Source: DASWHK01 sp036398215
Lineage (GTDB): Bacteria > Acidobacteriota > UBA890
Length of the DNA: 22,087 bases
Reading direction: 5' to 3'
Assembly: GCA_036398215.1 (NCBI GenBank)
Contig: DASWHK010000285.1
Location: 1 to 22,087 of the forward strand
Shown: one piece after another, positions 5,809 through 13,029 of the stretch
Layout: each line of letters begins with the position of its first letter
Numbering within the stretch: the first letter of the stretch is position 1
Position numbers and translations under genes: made by a program
The notes under the pieces: model-generated
The model's database searches: none
Told to the model about the DNA's origin: nothing
What the model saw: the letters and a program-made list of their open reading frames with translations, nothing else

Positions 5809-5864
5809 ACCCGTGTCTCCGCCTTGAGAGGGCGGTGTCCTGGGCCAGGCTAGACGATAGGGCC
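5790..5864 (-). tRNA. tRNA-Glu (anticodon CTC)
   Basis: Reverse-strand cloverleaf. Acceptor GGCCCTA pairs with TAGGGCT (G1 opposite U72), with discriminator G. The D-arm is GTCTAG...CAGGAC, and the anticodon stem CCGCC/GGCGG encloses loop CTCTCAA with anticodon CTC for GAG codons. The T-arm is CGGG-TTCAAAT-CCCG. The body closely resembles canonical bacterial tRNA-Glu. CCA is not encoded (CCT follows). The 3' 19 nt overlap the end of the recombinase ORF. Confidence 0.95.
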
Positions 5865-5899
5865 GCCAGAGGTCTTGGGCCGAGAAATTGGCCGGGACG

Positions 5900-6057
5900 A
5901 TGAGACTGTAGCGAGGCGCGTCGGCGGCGGTCAAGCTGGCTCGCGATCGCCTCGGGCCACAGTTCGGGTTGCGCCGCGATGCGACCTCCTCGACCGGCCC
6001 GCCGCGCGCCCCGTCCATCGCCGCCAGCGAGTCCTCCTCGGTGACGTGCTGCCCCAT
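5900..6057 (-). pseudogene. Degenerate ORF remnant beside the tRNA
   Basis: Within the 365-nt gap between tRNA and mutY, two minus frames each look protein-like over a short distance: MGQHVTEEDSLAAMDG...GPVEEV from ATG 6057, then IAAQPELWPEAIASQLDRRR in another frame. Joined by a frameshift they would make one short helical protein, but the first frame otherwise reads straight through the tRNA, so neither is an intact gene. No family is recognised. The tRNA promoter lies within its 3' part. Confidence 0.25.
5905..5934 (-). promoter_or_regulatory. Promoter of tRNA-Glu
   Basis: On the minus strand, TTGACC (5934-5929) and TACAGT (5910-5905) are 18 nt apart. Transcription would start near 5898, about 34 nt before the tRNA 5' end at 5864. 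Both hexamers match sigma70 consensus at four or more positions. Confidence 0.6.
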
Positions 6058-6084
6058 GATGTCGTTGAGATGTACGGCAGAAAC

Positions 6085-6116
6085 GTCGTACGTCAAGTGT
6101 GTCGTACGACAAGTAT
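6085..6116. repeat. Tandem 16-bp operator-like repeat
   Basis: Two adjacent 16-mers, GTCGTACGTCAAGTGT (6085-6100) and GTCGTACGACAAGTAT (6101-6116), match at 14 of 16 positions. A degenerate third unit (6069-6084) keeps GTACGNCA. The junction creates a perfect 12-bp palindrome TGTCGTACGACA (6100-6111). This looks like a cooperative repressor-binding site upstream of the minus-strand remnant. Confidence 0.5.
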
Positions 6117-6229
6117 GTCTCGGAAGATCGCCCGGGATCGCGACGCTCGTCGTCCCGGTGGTCGGCGTCAACCCTGCCCGAGCAACGAGGCCTCAGCGCT
6201 TCACACGGATCAGCGCAGGTGGACTTCGG

Positions 6230-7537
6230 CTACCGGGGCGCGAGCTTCTCGCCGAGGAGCTCGGCGAGTGTCTTGCGCGCCGAGGCGGCGAGCGGCAGGC
6301 GGGCGGCTTCGGCGGGGGTGAACCAGCCGTGATCGACCGTCGCGTAGGGATCGGGGGAAGGCTCGGCCACCGCCCCGACCGCGGCCGCGGAGCGGATCCG
6401 CCCCTCGAAGACGTGGCAATGGATCAGCCGATGGGTCATGGCGTGGCGGATCTCGCCGAGGCGCGGGCCGAGCTCGACCTTCCAGCCGAGCCCTTCGAGA
6501 TGGTCGCGGAGTCGCCTGGCGGCGGCAGCTCGGTCTCCTTGCCCGCTCGCCTCTGATCGCCGCCGTCGGTCGCCTGCGCTGGTTGCGCTGTGGCCGTCGG
6601 TGTCGGCCGCCGGCCGTCCGCTGCTCTCGCCGGCTGTCCGAACGGCGGCCGCCGGCCGTTCGCTGCTCTCGCCGGCCGGCAAGACGGCGCTCGCCAGCCG
6701 CGAATCGAGCGTCGGGAACTCCCACATGTCCTGGACGAGGGAAGGGCGCTGGCCGCGGAACAGCAGGTAGCGGCCGTCGCGCTCGATGACCGCGGCGAGC
6801 TCGGTGACGGCATCGACCCGCTGGCGGCGCGACCGCGGTATGAGGTCCTCGATGCCGAGGGCGCGGGCCTCGCAGCAGCCGGAGACCGGGCAGTCGCCGC
6901 AGCGGGGCGACCGCGGGACGCAGACGCGAGCGCCGAGCTCCATGATCGCCTGGTTGAGATCGCCGGGCGGGTTCTCGCTCAAGGCATCGGCGACGTAGGC
7001 CTCGAGCCGCCGGCGAATCGGGGCGCGGCGGAAGTCGTCCTCGATCCCCGCCAGCCGGCAGAGCGCCCGGCCGACGTTGCCGTCGACCGCGAGAGCCGGG
7101 ACGCCGAAGCACATCGATCCGACCGCCGCGGCGGTGTACGGGCCGAGGCCGGGAAGAGCGAGCAGCTCCTCGAGCGACCTGGGGACCTCGCCGCCGTGCC
7201 TCTCGACGATCGCCCGGGCCAGCGCGTGCAGGGACCGTGCCCGCCGGTAGTAGCCGAGGCCCGACCACTCGGCGAGGACGGCCTCGAGCGGCGCGCCGGC
7301 CATGGTGGCGACGTCGGGGAAGCGCTCCATGAACGACTCGTAGCGGCCACGCACGGTCTCGACCCGGGTCTGTTGCAGCATGATCTCCGAGACCAGGATC
7401 GCCCAGGGGTCGCGCGTGCGGCGCCAGGGGAGGTCGCGGCCGACATCTCGATACCAGTCGATCAGCTCGGCGGCAACGGCGACCGGCAGAGTGGCGGGCG
7501 GCTCCAGGTGATCGGTCGCCGCGGCATGCTCGCTCAT
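6230..7537 (-). CDS. mutY: A/G-specific adenine glycosylase MutY
   Basis: 435 aa. Removes adenine mispaired with 8-oxoguanine in base excision repair. The catalytic helical domain has E51 (SEIMLQQT), the helix-hairpin-helix LPGLGPYTAAAVG (about 128-140) and D152 in VDGNVGR. The 4Fe-4S ligands C206-x6-C213-x2-C216-x5-C222 match the MutY spacing exactly. The C-terminal NUDIX-like domain that reads 8-oxoG follows (ELAAVIERDGRYLLFRG...MWEFPTL, HAMTHRLIHCHVFEG). A low-complexity insert with two 14-residue repeats (about 283-340) splits this domain, making the protein longer than the usual 350-370 aa. ATG 7537 overlaps the stop of the MBL gene (ATGA), indicating translational coupling in the tyrA-MBL-mutY operon. 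Confidence 0.97.
   Translation of the reverse strand: MSEHAAATDHLEPPATLPVAVAAELIDWYRDVGRDLPWRRTRDPWAILVSEIMLQQTRVETVRGRYESFMERFPDVATMAGAPLEAVLAEWSGLGYYRRARSLHALARAIVERHGGEVPRSLEELLALPGLGPYTAAAVGSMCFGVPALAVDGNVGRALCRLAGIEDDFRRAPIRRRLEAYVADALSENPPGDLNQAIMELGARVCVPRSPRCGDCPVSGCCEARALGIEDLIPRSRRQRVDAVTELAAVIERDGRYLLFRGQRPSLVQDMWEFPTLDSRLASAVLPAGESSERPAAAVRTAGESSGRPAADTDGHSATSAGDRRRRSEASGQGDRAAAARRLRDHLEGLGWKVELGPRLGEIRHAMTHRLIHCHVFEGRIRSAAAVGAVAEPSPDPYATVDHGWFTPAEAARLPLAASARKTLAELLGEKLAPR
6605..6676. repeat. In-frame 42-bp tandem repeat inside mutY
   Basis: A 30-nt block at 6605-6634 recurs at 6647-6676 with one mismatch, giving a 42-bp (14-codon) period. On the coding strand it encodes GESSERPAAAVRTA and GESSGRPAADTDG. 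A related block lies in the tail of tyrA (about 8481-8516). Confidence 0.8.
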
Positions 7538-8385
7538 GACCGGCCCGCGGCGCCGTCGTCGCCGGCCGGCGGCGTCTGGCTCGCCGCTTCTGCGTCGCGC
7601 AGCAGCTCCGCGATCAGGTTGCGGCCGGAGAACTCGCCGCGGCTGAAGACCTCGATCCAGCGGTTGCGGATGTCGAGGGCGGCGGCGATCTCCGCCACGC
7701 TGCGGCCATCGGCGCGCAGCGCGACCGCCTTCCGCTGCGTGCTGAGCAGGAAGTCGAGCTTGCGCCCGAAGCTCTTGTGATGGCTCGAATGCATGCCGGT
7801 ATGCTGGCAGAAGAGAGTGCAATCGGGCAGCTCCAGGAGCTTGCGTAGCGAGGCGATCAAACCGCTGACGTTCTCGTCGGCGCGCAGCACTTTCACGTGC
7901 GCGGCGATGAACAGGTCGCCGGCGAACAGCCAGCGCTGCTCGGGCTCGTACAGCGCGATGTGGTCGGGCGCGTGTCCCGGCGTGTGGATGACCTCGAAGC
8001 GGTGGGAGGGCGTCGCCAGCCGCTTGCCGAGGGCCTCGGCGGCGAACGGCTGCGGCGTCCCCCAGGTGATTCTCCGGTAGAGGGGCAACGGCCCGGGCCG
8101 GCGCACCAGCGGCAATGCCAGCGGGTGAGCGAGAGGGGGGCGGTCGATGTGGTTGGCGACGAACAGGGCGTTGCCGATGTGGTCCTCGTGGTGGTGGGTG
8201 AGCACCACCTGATCGGGCCGCACCCGCCCGAGGACCCGGGCGAGCTGGAGCTGGGCGTTGGCGGGGCCGGTGTCGATCAGCAGGCCGTCGACGAAGTACA
8301 CGCCGGAGGTCAGGATGGTGCGGCCGAACCGCGAGCGGGCGAGGGAGAAGTAGTGGACGGGGCCGTAGTCGTGGGCGCGCAGCAC
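7534..8385 (-). CDS. MBL-fold metallo-hydrolase
   Basis: 283 aa from GTG 8385. Metallo-beta-lactamase fold with di-metal motifs HHHEDH (64-69), H138 in HTPGHAPDH, D157 in LFAGDLF and H195 in FCQHTG, matching the glyoxalase II/RNase Z/lactonase superfamily. After about residue 210 a C-terminal helical domain (KAVALRADGRSVAEIAAALDIRNRWIEVFSRGEFS) resembles the winged-helix-like tail of LACTB2-type hydrolases. The substrate is unknown; thioester or phosphodiester hydrolysis are both possible. An upstream in-frame start at 8550 would translate the tyrA tail and is rejected. The GTG begins 4 nt after the tyrA stop and the stop overlaps the mutY start, so it is the middle gene of the operon. No clear Shine-Dalgarno precedes it, as expected for reinitiation. 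Confidence 0.88.
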   Translation of the reverse strand: MLRAHDYGPVHYFSLARSRFGRTILTSGVYFVDGLLIDTGPANAQLQLARVLGRVRPDQVVLTHHHEDHIGNALFVANHIDRPPLAHPLALPLVRRPGPLPLYRRITWGTPQPFAAEALGKRLATPSHRFEVIHTPGHAPDHIALYEPEQRWLFAGDLFIAAHVKVLRADENVSGLIASLRKLLELPDCTLFCQHTGMHSSHHKSFGRKLDFLLSTQRKAVALRADGRSVAEIAAALDIRNRWIEVFSRGEFSGRNLIAELLRDAEAASQTPPAGDDGAAGRS

Positions 8386-8389
8386 GGGC

Positions 8390-9304
8390 TCAATCCGGAT
8401 CGCCGCCGGCTCCCTCGGCGGCCCGGCGCTCCTTCTCGTCGGCTCGAGAAGACCGAGGCGCGGGAGCGTCCGGTTCGGCGGTCCGGGCATTGCCAGCCGG
8501 CCGCTGCTTCTCGCTGCCTCGAGAAGGAGATGGAGCAGCATGAGGCGCATTGGCCCGCGCGTCTTCGGCCAGCCGCTCCTGCAGGTCGTTGAGCCGCGCC
8601 AGCAGCTCGGCGCGCATCCCGGCGGCGTAGGGGTTGAGGTTCTGGATGGCGCTGAAAAGCTCCCAGGAGTCCTCGCCGACGGTGTCGGCGACCTCCTGGA
8701 AGCGGTTGTAGGCGGGCGTGCGCACCGGCGAGCCGCTCTGCTCGAGCTGCGCCAGCGCCCGGCCGACGAACTGCGCCAGGGCCTGGGTGTGGGCGATGTC
8801 GCGGTCGTGGGTGTCGGCGTCGCAGACGTGGACGGCGAGGCGCAACCGTTGCTCGAGAAAGCCGCGAACCTCTTCGAGACGCCGCGTACGCAACGGGCAG
8901 AGCACGATGCGGTGGCCGTCGAGGCCGGCGGCGGCGCTCTGCGGCCCGAACAGCGGGTGGCTGCCGATGATCTCGACGTCGGCGGGCAGCAGCCGCTCCA
9001 TCTCGCGGACCGGCGCCAGCTTCACCGAGGCGACGTCGATGACCAGGGCGCCCGCCCGCAGGTGGTCGCGGATCGACTCCAGCGCCGTCGCGAAGCTCTG
9101 CACCGGCACCGCCAGCACCACGTATGGGCTGGCTGCAGCCTCGGCCGCGGTGCCCCATCGAATGTCCAGCTCGGCGGCCTCGGCGGAGCGGTCGGCAGTG
9201 TCGGCGGCGATCACCTCGAAGTGGTCGCGCAGGTGGCGGGCCGTTAGTTGCCCGAAGCTCCCGAGGCCGATCAGTCCGAGTCGTTTCGGCGTCGATGCGT
9301 TCAT
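8390..9304 (-). CDS. tyrA: Prephenate/arogenate dehydrogenase
   Basis: 304 aa. NAD(P)-dependent oxidative decarboxylation of prephenate or arogenate in tyrosine biosynthesis. The N-terminal Rossmann fold has GLGSFG (13-18). GSHPLFGPQSA carries H116, the position of the catalytic His in TyrA. The helical dimerisation domain includes AHTQALAQFVGRAL (171-184) and SWELFSAIQNLNPYA. There is no ACT domain or fused chorismate mutase, which fits the short arogenate-dehydrogenase-like subgroup. After about residue 250 there is a 54-residue low-complexity, charged Ala/Pro tail encoded by DNA with two palindromes, absent from ordinary TyrA proteins. First gene of the operon with the MBL hydrolase and mutY. 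Confidence 0.92.
   Translation of the reverse strand: MNASTPKRLGLIGLGSFGQLTARHLRDHFEVIAADTADRSAEAAELDIRWGTAAEAAASPYVVLAVPVQSFATALESIRDHLRAGALVIDVASVKLAPVREMERLLPADVEIIGSHPLFGPQSAAAGLDGHRIVLCPLRTRRLEEVRGFLEQRLRLAVHVCDADTHDRDIAHTQALAQFVGRALAQLEQSGSPVRTPAYNRFQEVADTVGEDSWELFSAIQNLNPYAAGMRAELLARLNDLQERLAEDARANAPHAAPSPSRGSEKQRPAGNARTAEPDAPAPRSSRADEKERRAAEGAGGDPD
8432..8451. repeat. Palindromic mini-element, copy 1
   Basis: CTTCTCG-N6-CGAGAAG with perfect 7-bp arms and a 6-nt loop, within the sequence encoding the TyrA C-terminal tail. Confidence 0.8.
8507..8526. repeat. Palindromic mini-element, copy 2
   Basis: The same CTTCTCG-N6-CGAGAAG palindrome exactly 75 bp (25 codons) after copy 1, with a different 6-nt loop. 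It adjoins the block related to the mutY repeat. Confidence 0.8.
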
Positions 9305-9577
9305 CGGGCGACGATACTACAGGCGTCCCGGGTAAGTCGGTCGTCGCGCGAGCCAGTCCTGCGTAGGCGAGAAACGCGCGTTTGCTCGCTTCGCTCTTGC
9401 CTCTCGGCGTCTCCCCGCGCACTATCGACCCCCTAGCCCGGGCTTCACGACGGGTCGCGAAGCCAGCGGGCGAACGTGGCACGAGCGATCGGTCCCCCGT
9501 GGCCATGCGGCCGCGAGGACACCGGACGGGCGCCGGGCCGCGACAGCATCGCCGGCGGCGGCGCCGCGAGGTGGCGA
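9305..9577. other. Divergent intergenic region with a 23-bp imperfect palindrome
   Basis: Lies between the divergent tyrA and thioesterase genes. GCGAG-AAACGC (9367-9377) mirrors GCGTTT-G-CTCGC (9378-9389) apart from one extra G, forming either a hairpin or a symmetric regulator site. On the minus strand TAGTAT (9319-9314) is a possible tyrA -10 element, giving a very short leader; no convincing -35 was found. No gene is supported here: the thioesterase frame extends upstream to 9476, but that part looks non-coding. Confidence 0.4.
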
Positions 9578-10018
9578 GTGGACAGCAAGACGACTCCAGC
9601 TCGAGATCTTCCCGCGGACATCGACTTCGGCCGCGTTCCGGCCAACCGGCACTTCGGCTTCTCGCTGCTGTCGCTGCGGCGCGGCAGCGCCGAGGTGGCG
9701 ATGCCGTTGAAGCGCTCCTTCCTGCAGGAGGAGCGGGTCGTGCACGGCGGCGTGCTCACGACGCTCGCCGATACCGCCGCCGTCTACACCCTCTATCCGT
9801 TTCTCGAGGGCGGGCAGGGGATGACCAGCGTCGAGCTCAAGATGAACTTCCTGCGGCCGGTCAACATCGACGACGGCTCGGTCACCGCCAAGGCGAGCCT
9901 GGTCCGCCAGGGGCGGTCGCTGGCGGTCTGCCGGGTCGACGTCTTCCAGGCCCGCCGCATGGTGGCGACCGGCCTGTTCACCTACCTGATCGACGAGCGC
10001 GATGACGATGGCTCGTGA
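9578..10018 (+). CDS. PaaI-family hotdog-fold thioesterase
   Basis: 146 aa from GTG 9578, chosen because GAGG (9568-9571) sits at good spacing and because this matches the usual family length of 130-150 aa; the upstream GTG 9476 adds an Arg/Gly-rich, non-conserved stretch. The hotdog signature VVHGGVLTTLADTAAVYTL has H56-G57-G58 and D65, the acyl-CoA thioesterase active-site arrangement. The central strands (GMTSVELKMNFLRPV, SLAVCRVDVFQ) are typical. It probably hydrolyses aromatic or medium-chain acyl-CoA thioesters in the cytoplasm; the exact substrate cannot be read. It overlaps the LON-domain gene start, so the two are likely cotranscribed. Confidence 0.88.
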   Translation: MDSKTTPARDLPADIDFGRVPANRHFGFSLLSLRRGSAEVAMPLKRSFLQEERVVHGGVLTTLADTAAVYTLYPFLEGGQGMTSVELKMNFLRPVNIDDGSVTAKASLVRQGRSLAVCRVDVFQARRMVATGLFTYLIDERDDDGS

Positions 10019-10682
10019 CATGAGGCCGGGGCCCTTCGAGATCGGCTACGAGCGCCTCCCCTCACAGTTGCCGGTGTTCCCTCTCAGCGGGGTGTTGCTG
10101 CTGCCGCGCTGCCGCCTGCCGCTCAACATCTTCGAGCCGCGGTACCTGCGAATGACCGAGGACGCGCTTGCCGGCGGCCGGCTCATCGGCATGGTCCAGC
10201 CGCTCGACGCCGGCTCCGGCGAGCCCGCCCCGGAGCTCTTCGCCACCGGATGCGCCGGGCGGATCACCTCGTTCACGGAGACCGACGACGGCCGCATCCT
10301 GATCATCCTCACCGGCGTCTGCCGCTTCGACGTCGGCTCGGAGCTCGTGGTCGACACCGCCTACCGGCAGGTGGAGCCGCGCTGGGAACCGTACCGTTCC
10401 GACCTGCTCGAGATCGCCGACGGCGGCATCGATCGCGAGCGCTTGTACGCTTCGCTGCGCTTCTACTTCGAGGCCCGCGATCTCGACACCGATTGGGATG
10501 CCCTCGACGAGGCCACCGACGAGAAGCTGGTCAACTCGCTGGCGATGTCGTGCCCGTTCGATCCGACGGAAAAACAGGCCTTGCTGGAGGCCGAAGGGCT
10601 GTCCGAGCGGACCCGCCTGATGCTCGCACTGCTGAACATGGCGGCGCTCCACCCCGCGAGCGGCGACATGCCCCTCCACTGA
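10002..10682 (+). CDS. Stand-alone LON substrate-binding-domain protein
   Basis: 226 aa. Residues about 22-200 match the Lon protease N-terminal (LON/PUA-like) domain: LPVFPLSGVLLLPRCRLPLNIFEPRYLRM (23-51), a GRI...ILIILTGVCRFDV strand pair, and the helical C-terminal part with MSCPFDPTEKQALLEAEGLSERTRLMLALL. No AAA+ or protease domain is present, so it is the free-standing form common in Proteobacteria and Acidobacteriota, presumed to bind unfolded or client proteins. ATG 10002 overlaps the thioesterase by 17 nt; ATG 10020, one base after the thioesterase stop, is an equally possible start. The permease follows after 16 nt, suggesting a three-gene transcription unit. Confidence 0.9.
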   Translation: MTMARDMRPGPFEIGYERLPSQLPVFPLSGVLLLPRCRLPLNIFEPRYLRMTEDALAGGRLIGMVQPLDAGSGEPAPELFATGCAGRITSFTETDDGRILIILTGVCRFDVGSELVVDTAYRQVEPRWEPYRSDLLEIADGGIDRERLYASLRFYFEARDLDTDWDALDEATDEKLVNSLAMSCPFDPTEKQALLEAEGLSERTRLMLALLNMAALHPASGDMPLH

Positions 10683-10698
10683 CCGGGGGCGCGGTTCC

Positions 10699-13029
10699 AT
10701 GACCCTCCAGATCGTCTTCATGCTCGGCGTTCTGGTGGTGATGATCTACTTGTTTCTCACCGAGCTGATCCCGGTCGAGATCACCGCCTTCCTGACGTTG
10801 ATCGTGCTGCTGATGGCCGGCCTGCTGCAGGTCGACGAAGTGTTCGCCGGCTTCTCGTCGCCGGCGGTGATCACCATTCTGTTGGGGTTCTTCGTCAGCG
10901 CCGCCCTGCACCACACCGGCGTCGCCGACGCCATCGGCGGCCGTATTCGCGCCGTCGCCGGTTCCCGCGAGGCGTTGCTGGTGGCACTGGTCATGATGGT
11001 GACGGCGCTGCTGTCGGCGGTGATGCCCAACGTCGCCGCCGCCGCGGTGATGATGCCGACGGTGACCGTCCTGTCGCGCCAGACGGGCGTGCCGGCCTCG
11101 CGCCTGTTCATGCCGCTGGCCTTCGGCGCGCTGCTGGGCGGCACGCTCACGATGATCGGGACGCCGCCCAACCTGGTGGCCGCCGACGCGCTGGCCGAGC
11201 ACGGCCTCGAGCCCTTCACGCTGTTCTCGTTCACTTATTTCGGCGCCGCGCTGAGCATCGCCGGAGTGTTGCTCGTGGCGACGTTCGGACGGCGATGGCT
11301 GCCGGAGCGCTCGCCCGCCGCCCCGCCCACCGGCACCGAGCTGGCGAGCATGTACCGAATCTCCGAGCGGCTGTTCTCGCTGCGGGTCCCCGGCGGCTCG
11401 GCGCTGGACGGCGTGACGCTCCAGGAGGCGCGGCTGGGGACGGCGCTCGGCGTCAACGTGATGGCCATCCGCCGCGGCGACCACCGGATCACCGCGCCGC
11501 CGCCGGATACCGTGGTGCGCGACGGCGACCTCCTGATCGTGGAAGGCGAGGAGGCCGACCTCCGCGAGCTGCTGCGGCTGCGCGGCCTGGAGATCGCCGA
11601 CGCCGGCCAGAGCCTGCGGCTCGCGGACTCCGGCGGCCTGTTCACCGGCGTCGTGCTGCGGGTAGGCGAGGGCTCGGCGCTGATCGGCCGCACGGTGCAG
11701 AGGCTGCGCTTTCGCGAGCGCTACGGCGGCCTGGTGGTGGCGCTCTGGCGCGACGGCGAGCGCCTCTACGACCGGCCCGGCGGCCTGCCGCTCGAGGAGG
11801 GCGACGAGCTGCTCGCCCTCGGCGACCGGTCCGAGGTCGAGCAGATGGCGGCGCATCCCGACTTCGATCTGGTCGAGATCGGCCCGCCGACGATGCGACG
11901 CCTGGAGGAGAGCGTCTTCCAGTTGCGGGTCACCCCCGGCTCGGCGCTGGCCGACCTGACGGTCCGCGAGTGCCGGATGGGCGAGCTCACCGGCCTGACC
12001 ATCGTCGGGCGGATCCCGCTCGGCGGCCGGCTCGAGGCGGTGACCCCCGACGTCCGCCTCGCGGAGGGCGACCTGCTGCTGGTCTCCGGCGAGCCGACGC
12101 GGGTGGCCAACCTGCTGCGCTTCGGCGAGATCGAGGTCGACGAGCGGGTCGAGGCGCCGGAGATCGAGTCGGGCGGCGTCAAGGTGGTCGAGGCGATCGT
12201 CGCGCCGCGTTCCTCAGTCGACGGGCGGACGCTCCGCGAGCTCGACTTCCGCGAGCGCTACGGCCTGCAGGTGCTGGCCCTGATGCGCGGCGGCGAGCCG
12301 ATCCACGAGGGGCTCGCCGACCTGCGGTTGCGGGTCGGCGACGCCCTGCTGCTGCAGGGCCCGGTCGCCAAGATCTCCCACCTGGGGTCGGGTCCCGATT
12401 TCCTCGTCCTCACCCCCGGCTACGAGGAGGTCTTCAGGACCCGCAAGGCGCCGGTCACGCTGGCGGCGCTGGCGGTGATGATCGGCGTGGTGGTTGCCGG
12501 CATCTACCCGATTCAGATCGCCGTCTTCATCGCCGCGGTCATCGTCGTGGCTCTCGGCGCCCTGACGATGGAGCAGGCCTACCGGGCGATCGACTGGCGG
12601 ACGGTCCTTCTGGTCGCCGCGGTGCTGCCGCTGGGCACCGCGATCGAGAGATCGGGCACCGCGCTGTGGCTGGCCGGCGGCGTCGCCGGCCTGGCCGGCG
12701 AGCTCGGACCCTACGCCTTGCTGATCGCCTTGATGGTGCTCTCGAGCCTGCTGAGCCAGGTGATCACCGGCGGCCCGGCGGTGGCCATCCTCGCCCCGGT
12801 CGCCTTCGTCGCCGCGGAGCGCGCCGGGATCGACGTCCGGCCCCTGTTGATGGGGATCGCGCTGGCCGCCTCCGCCACGTTCATGACGCCGTTCAGCCAC
12901 AAGGCCAACCTGCTGGTCATGGGCGCCGGCGGCTACACGGCCGCCGACTACCTGCGCGTCGGCACCGTCCTGACGCTGGTAACGCTGGCGATCATCACGT
13001 TGATGGTGCCGCTGCTGCTGCCGTTCTGA
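10699..13029 (+). CDS. SLC13-type anion permease with four RCK_C (TrkA_C) modules
   Basis: 776 aa inner-membrane transporter of the ArsB/NhaD-like DASS (SLC13) group. The N-terminal TM half (about 1-205) has the signature GGTLTMIGTPPNLVAADAL (GTPPNL at 154-159). The C-terminal TM half (about 580-776) has the matching re-entrant motif SQVITGGPA (686-694). Between them lie four soluble RCK_C modules at about 221-295, 315-385, 403-475 and 494-565. Modules 1 and 3 resemble each other (LR-GSAL...GDLL-V-GE), as do 2 and 4 (GRT-L-FRERYG), so the cassette arose by duplication of a pair. Such modules usually bind a nucleotide or other ligand and gate transport. The substrate could be sulfate, dicarboxylate or another anion. 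Last gene of the thioesterase-LON-permease run. Confidence 0.92.
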   Translation: MTLQIVFMLGVLVVMIYLFLTELIPVEITAFLTLIVLLMAGLLQVDEVFAGFSSPAVITILLGFFVSAALHHTGVADAIGGRIRAVAGSREALLVALVMMVTALLSAVMPNVAAAAVMMPTVTVLSRQTGVPASRLFMPLAFGALLGGTLTMIGTPPNLVAADALAEHGLEPFTLFSFTYFGAALSIAGVLLVATFGRRWLPERSPAAPPTGTELASMYRISERLFSLRVPGGSALDGVTLQEARLGTALGVNVMAIRRGDHRITAPPPDTVVRDGDLLIVEGEEADLRELLRLRGLEIADAGQSLRLADSGGLFTGVVLRVGEGSALIGRTVQRLRFRERYGGLVVALWRDGERLYDRPGGLPLEEGDELLALGDRSEVEQMAAHPDFDLVEIGPPTMRRLEESVFQLRVTPGSALADLTVRECRMGELTGLTIVGRIPLGGRLEAVTPDVRLAEGDLLLVSGEPTRVANLLRFGEIEVDERVEAPEIESGGVKVVEAIVAPRSSVDGRTLRELDFRERYGLQVLALMRGGEPIHEGLADLRLRVGDALLLQGPVAKISHLGSGPDFLVLTPGYEEVFRTRKAPVTLAALAVMIGVVVAGIYPIQIAVFIAAVIVVALGALTMEQAYRAIDWRTVLLVAAVLPLGTAIERSGTALWLAGGVAGLAGELGPYALLIALMVLSSLLSQVITGGPAVAILAPVAFVAAERAGIDVRPLLMGIALAASATFMTPFSHKANLLVMGAGGYTAADYLRVGTVLTLVTLAIITLMVPLLLPF

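Noticed and set aside
8386..8550. Extended start of the MBL hydrolase at 8550
   Set aside because: The extra residues are read out of frame from the tyrA tail; the conserved fold begins at about 8385.
9476..9577. Upstream start of the thioesterase at GTG 9476
   Set aside because: The added 34 residues are Arg/Gly/Pro-rich and not hotdog-like; GTG 9578 has the better-spaced Shine-Dalgarno and normal family length.
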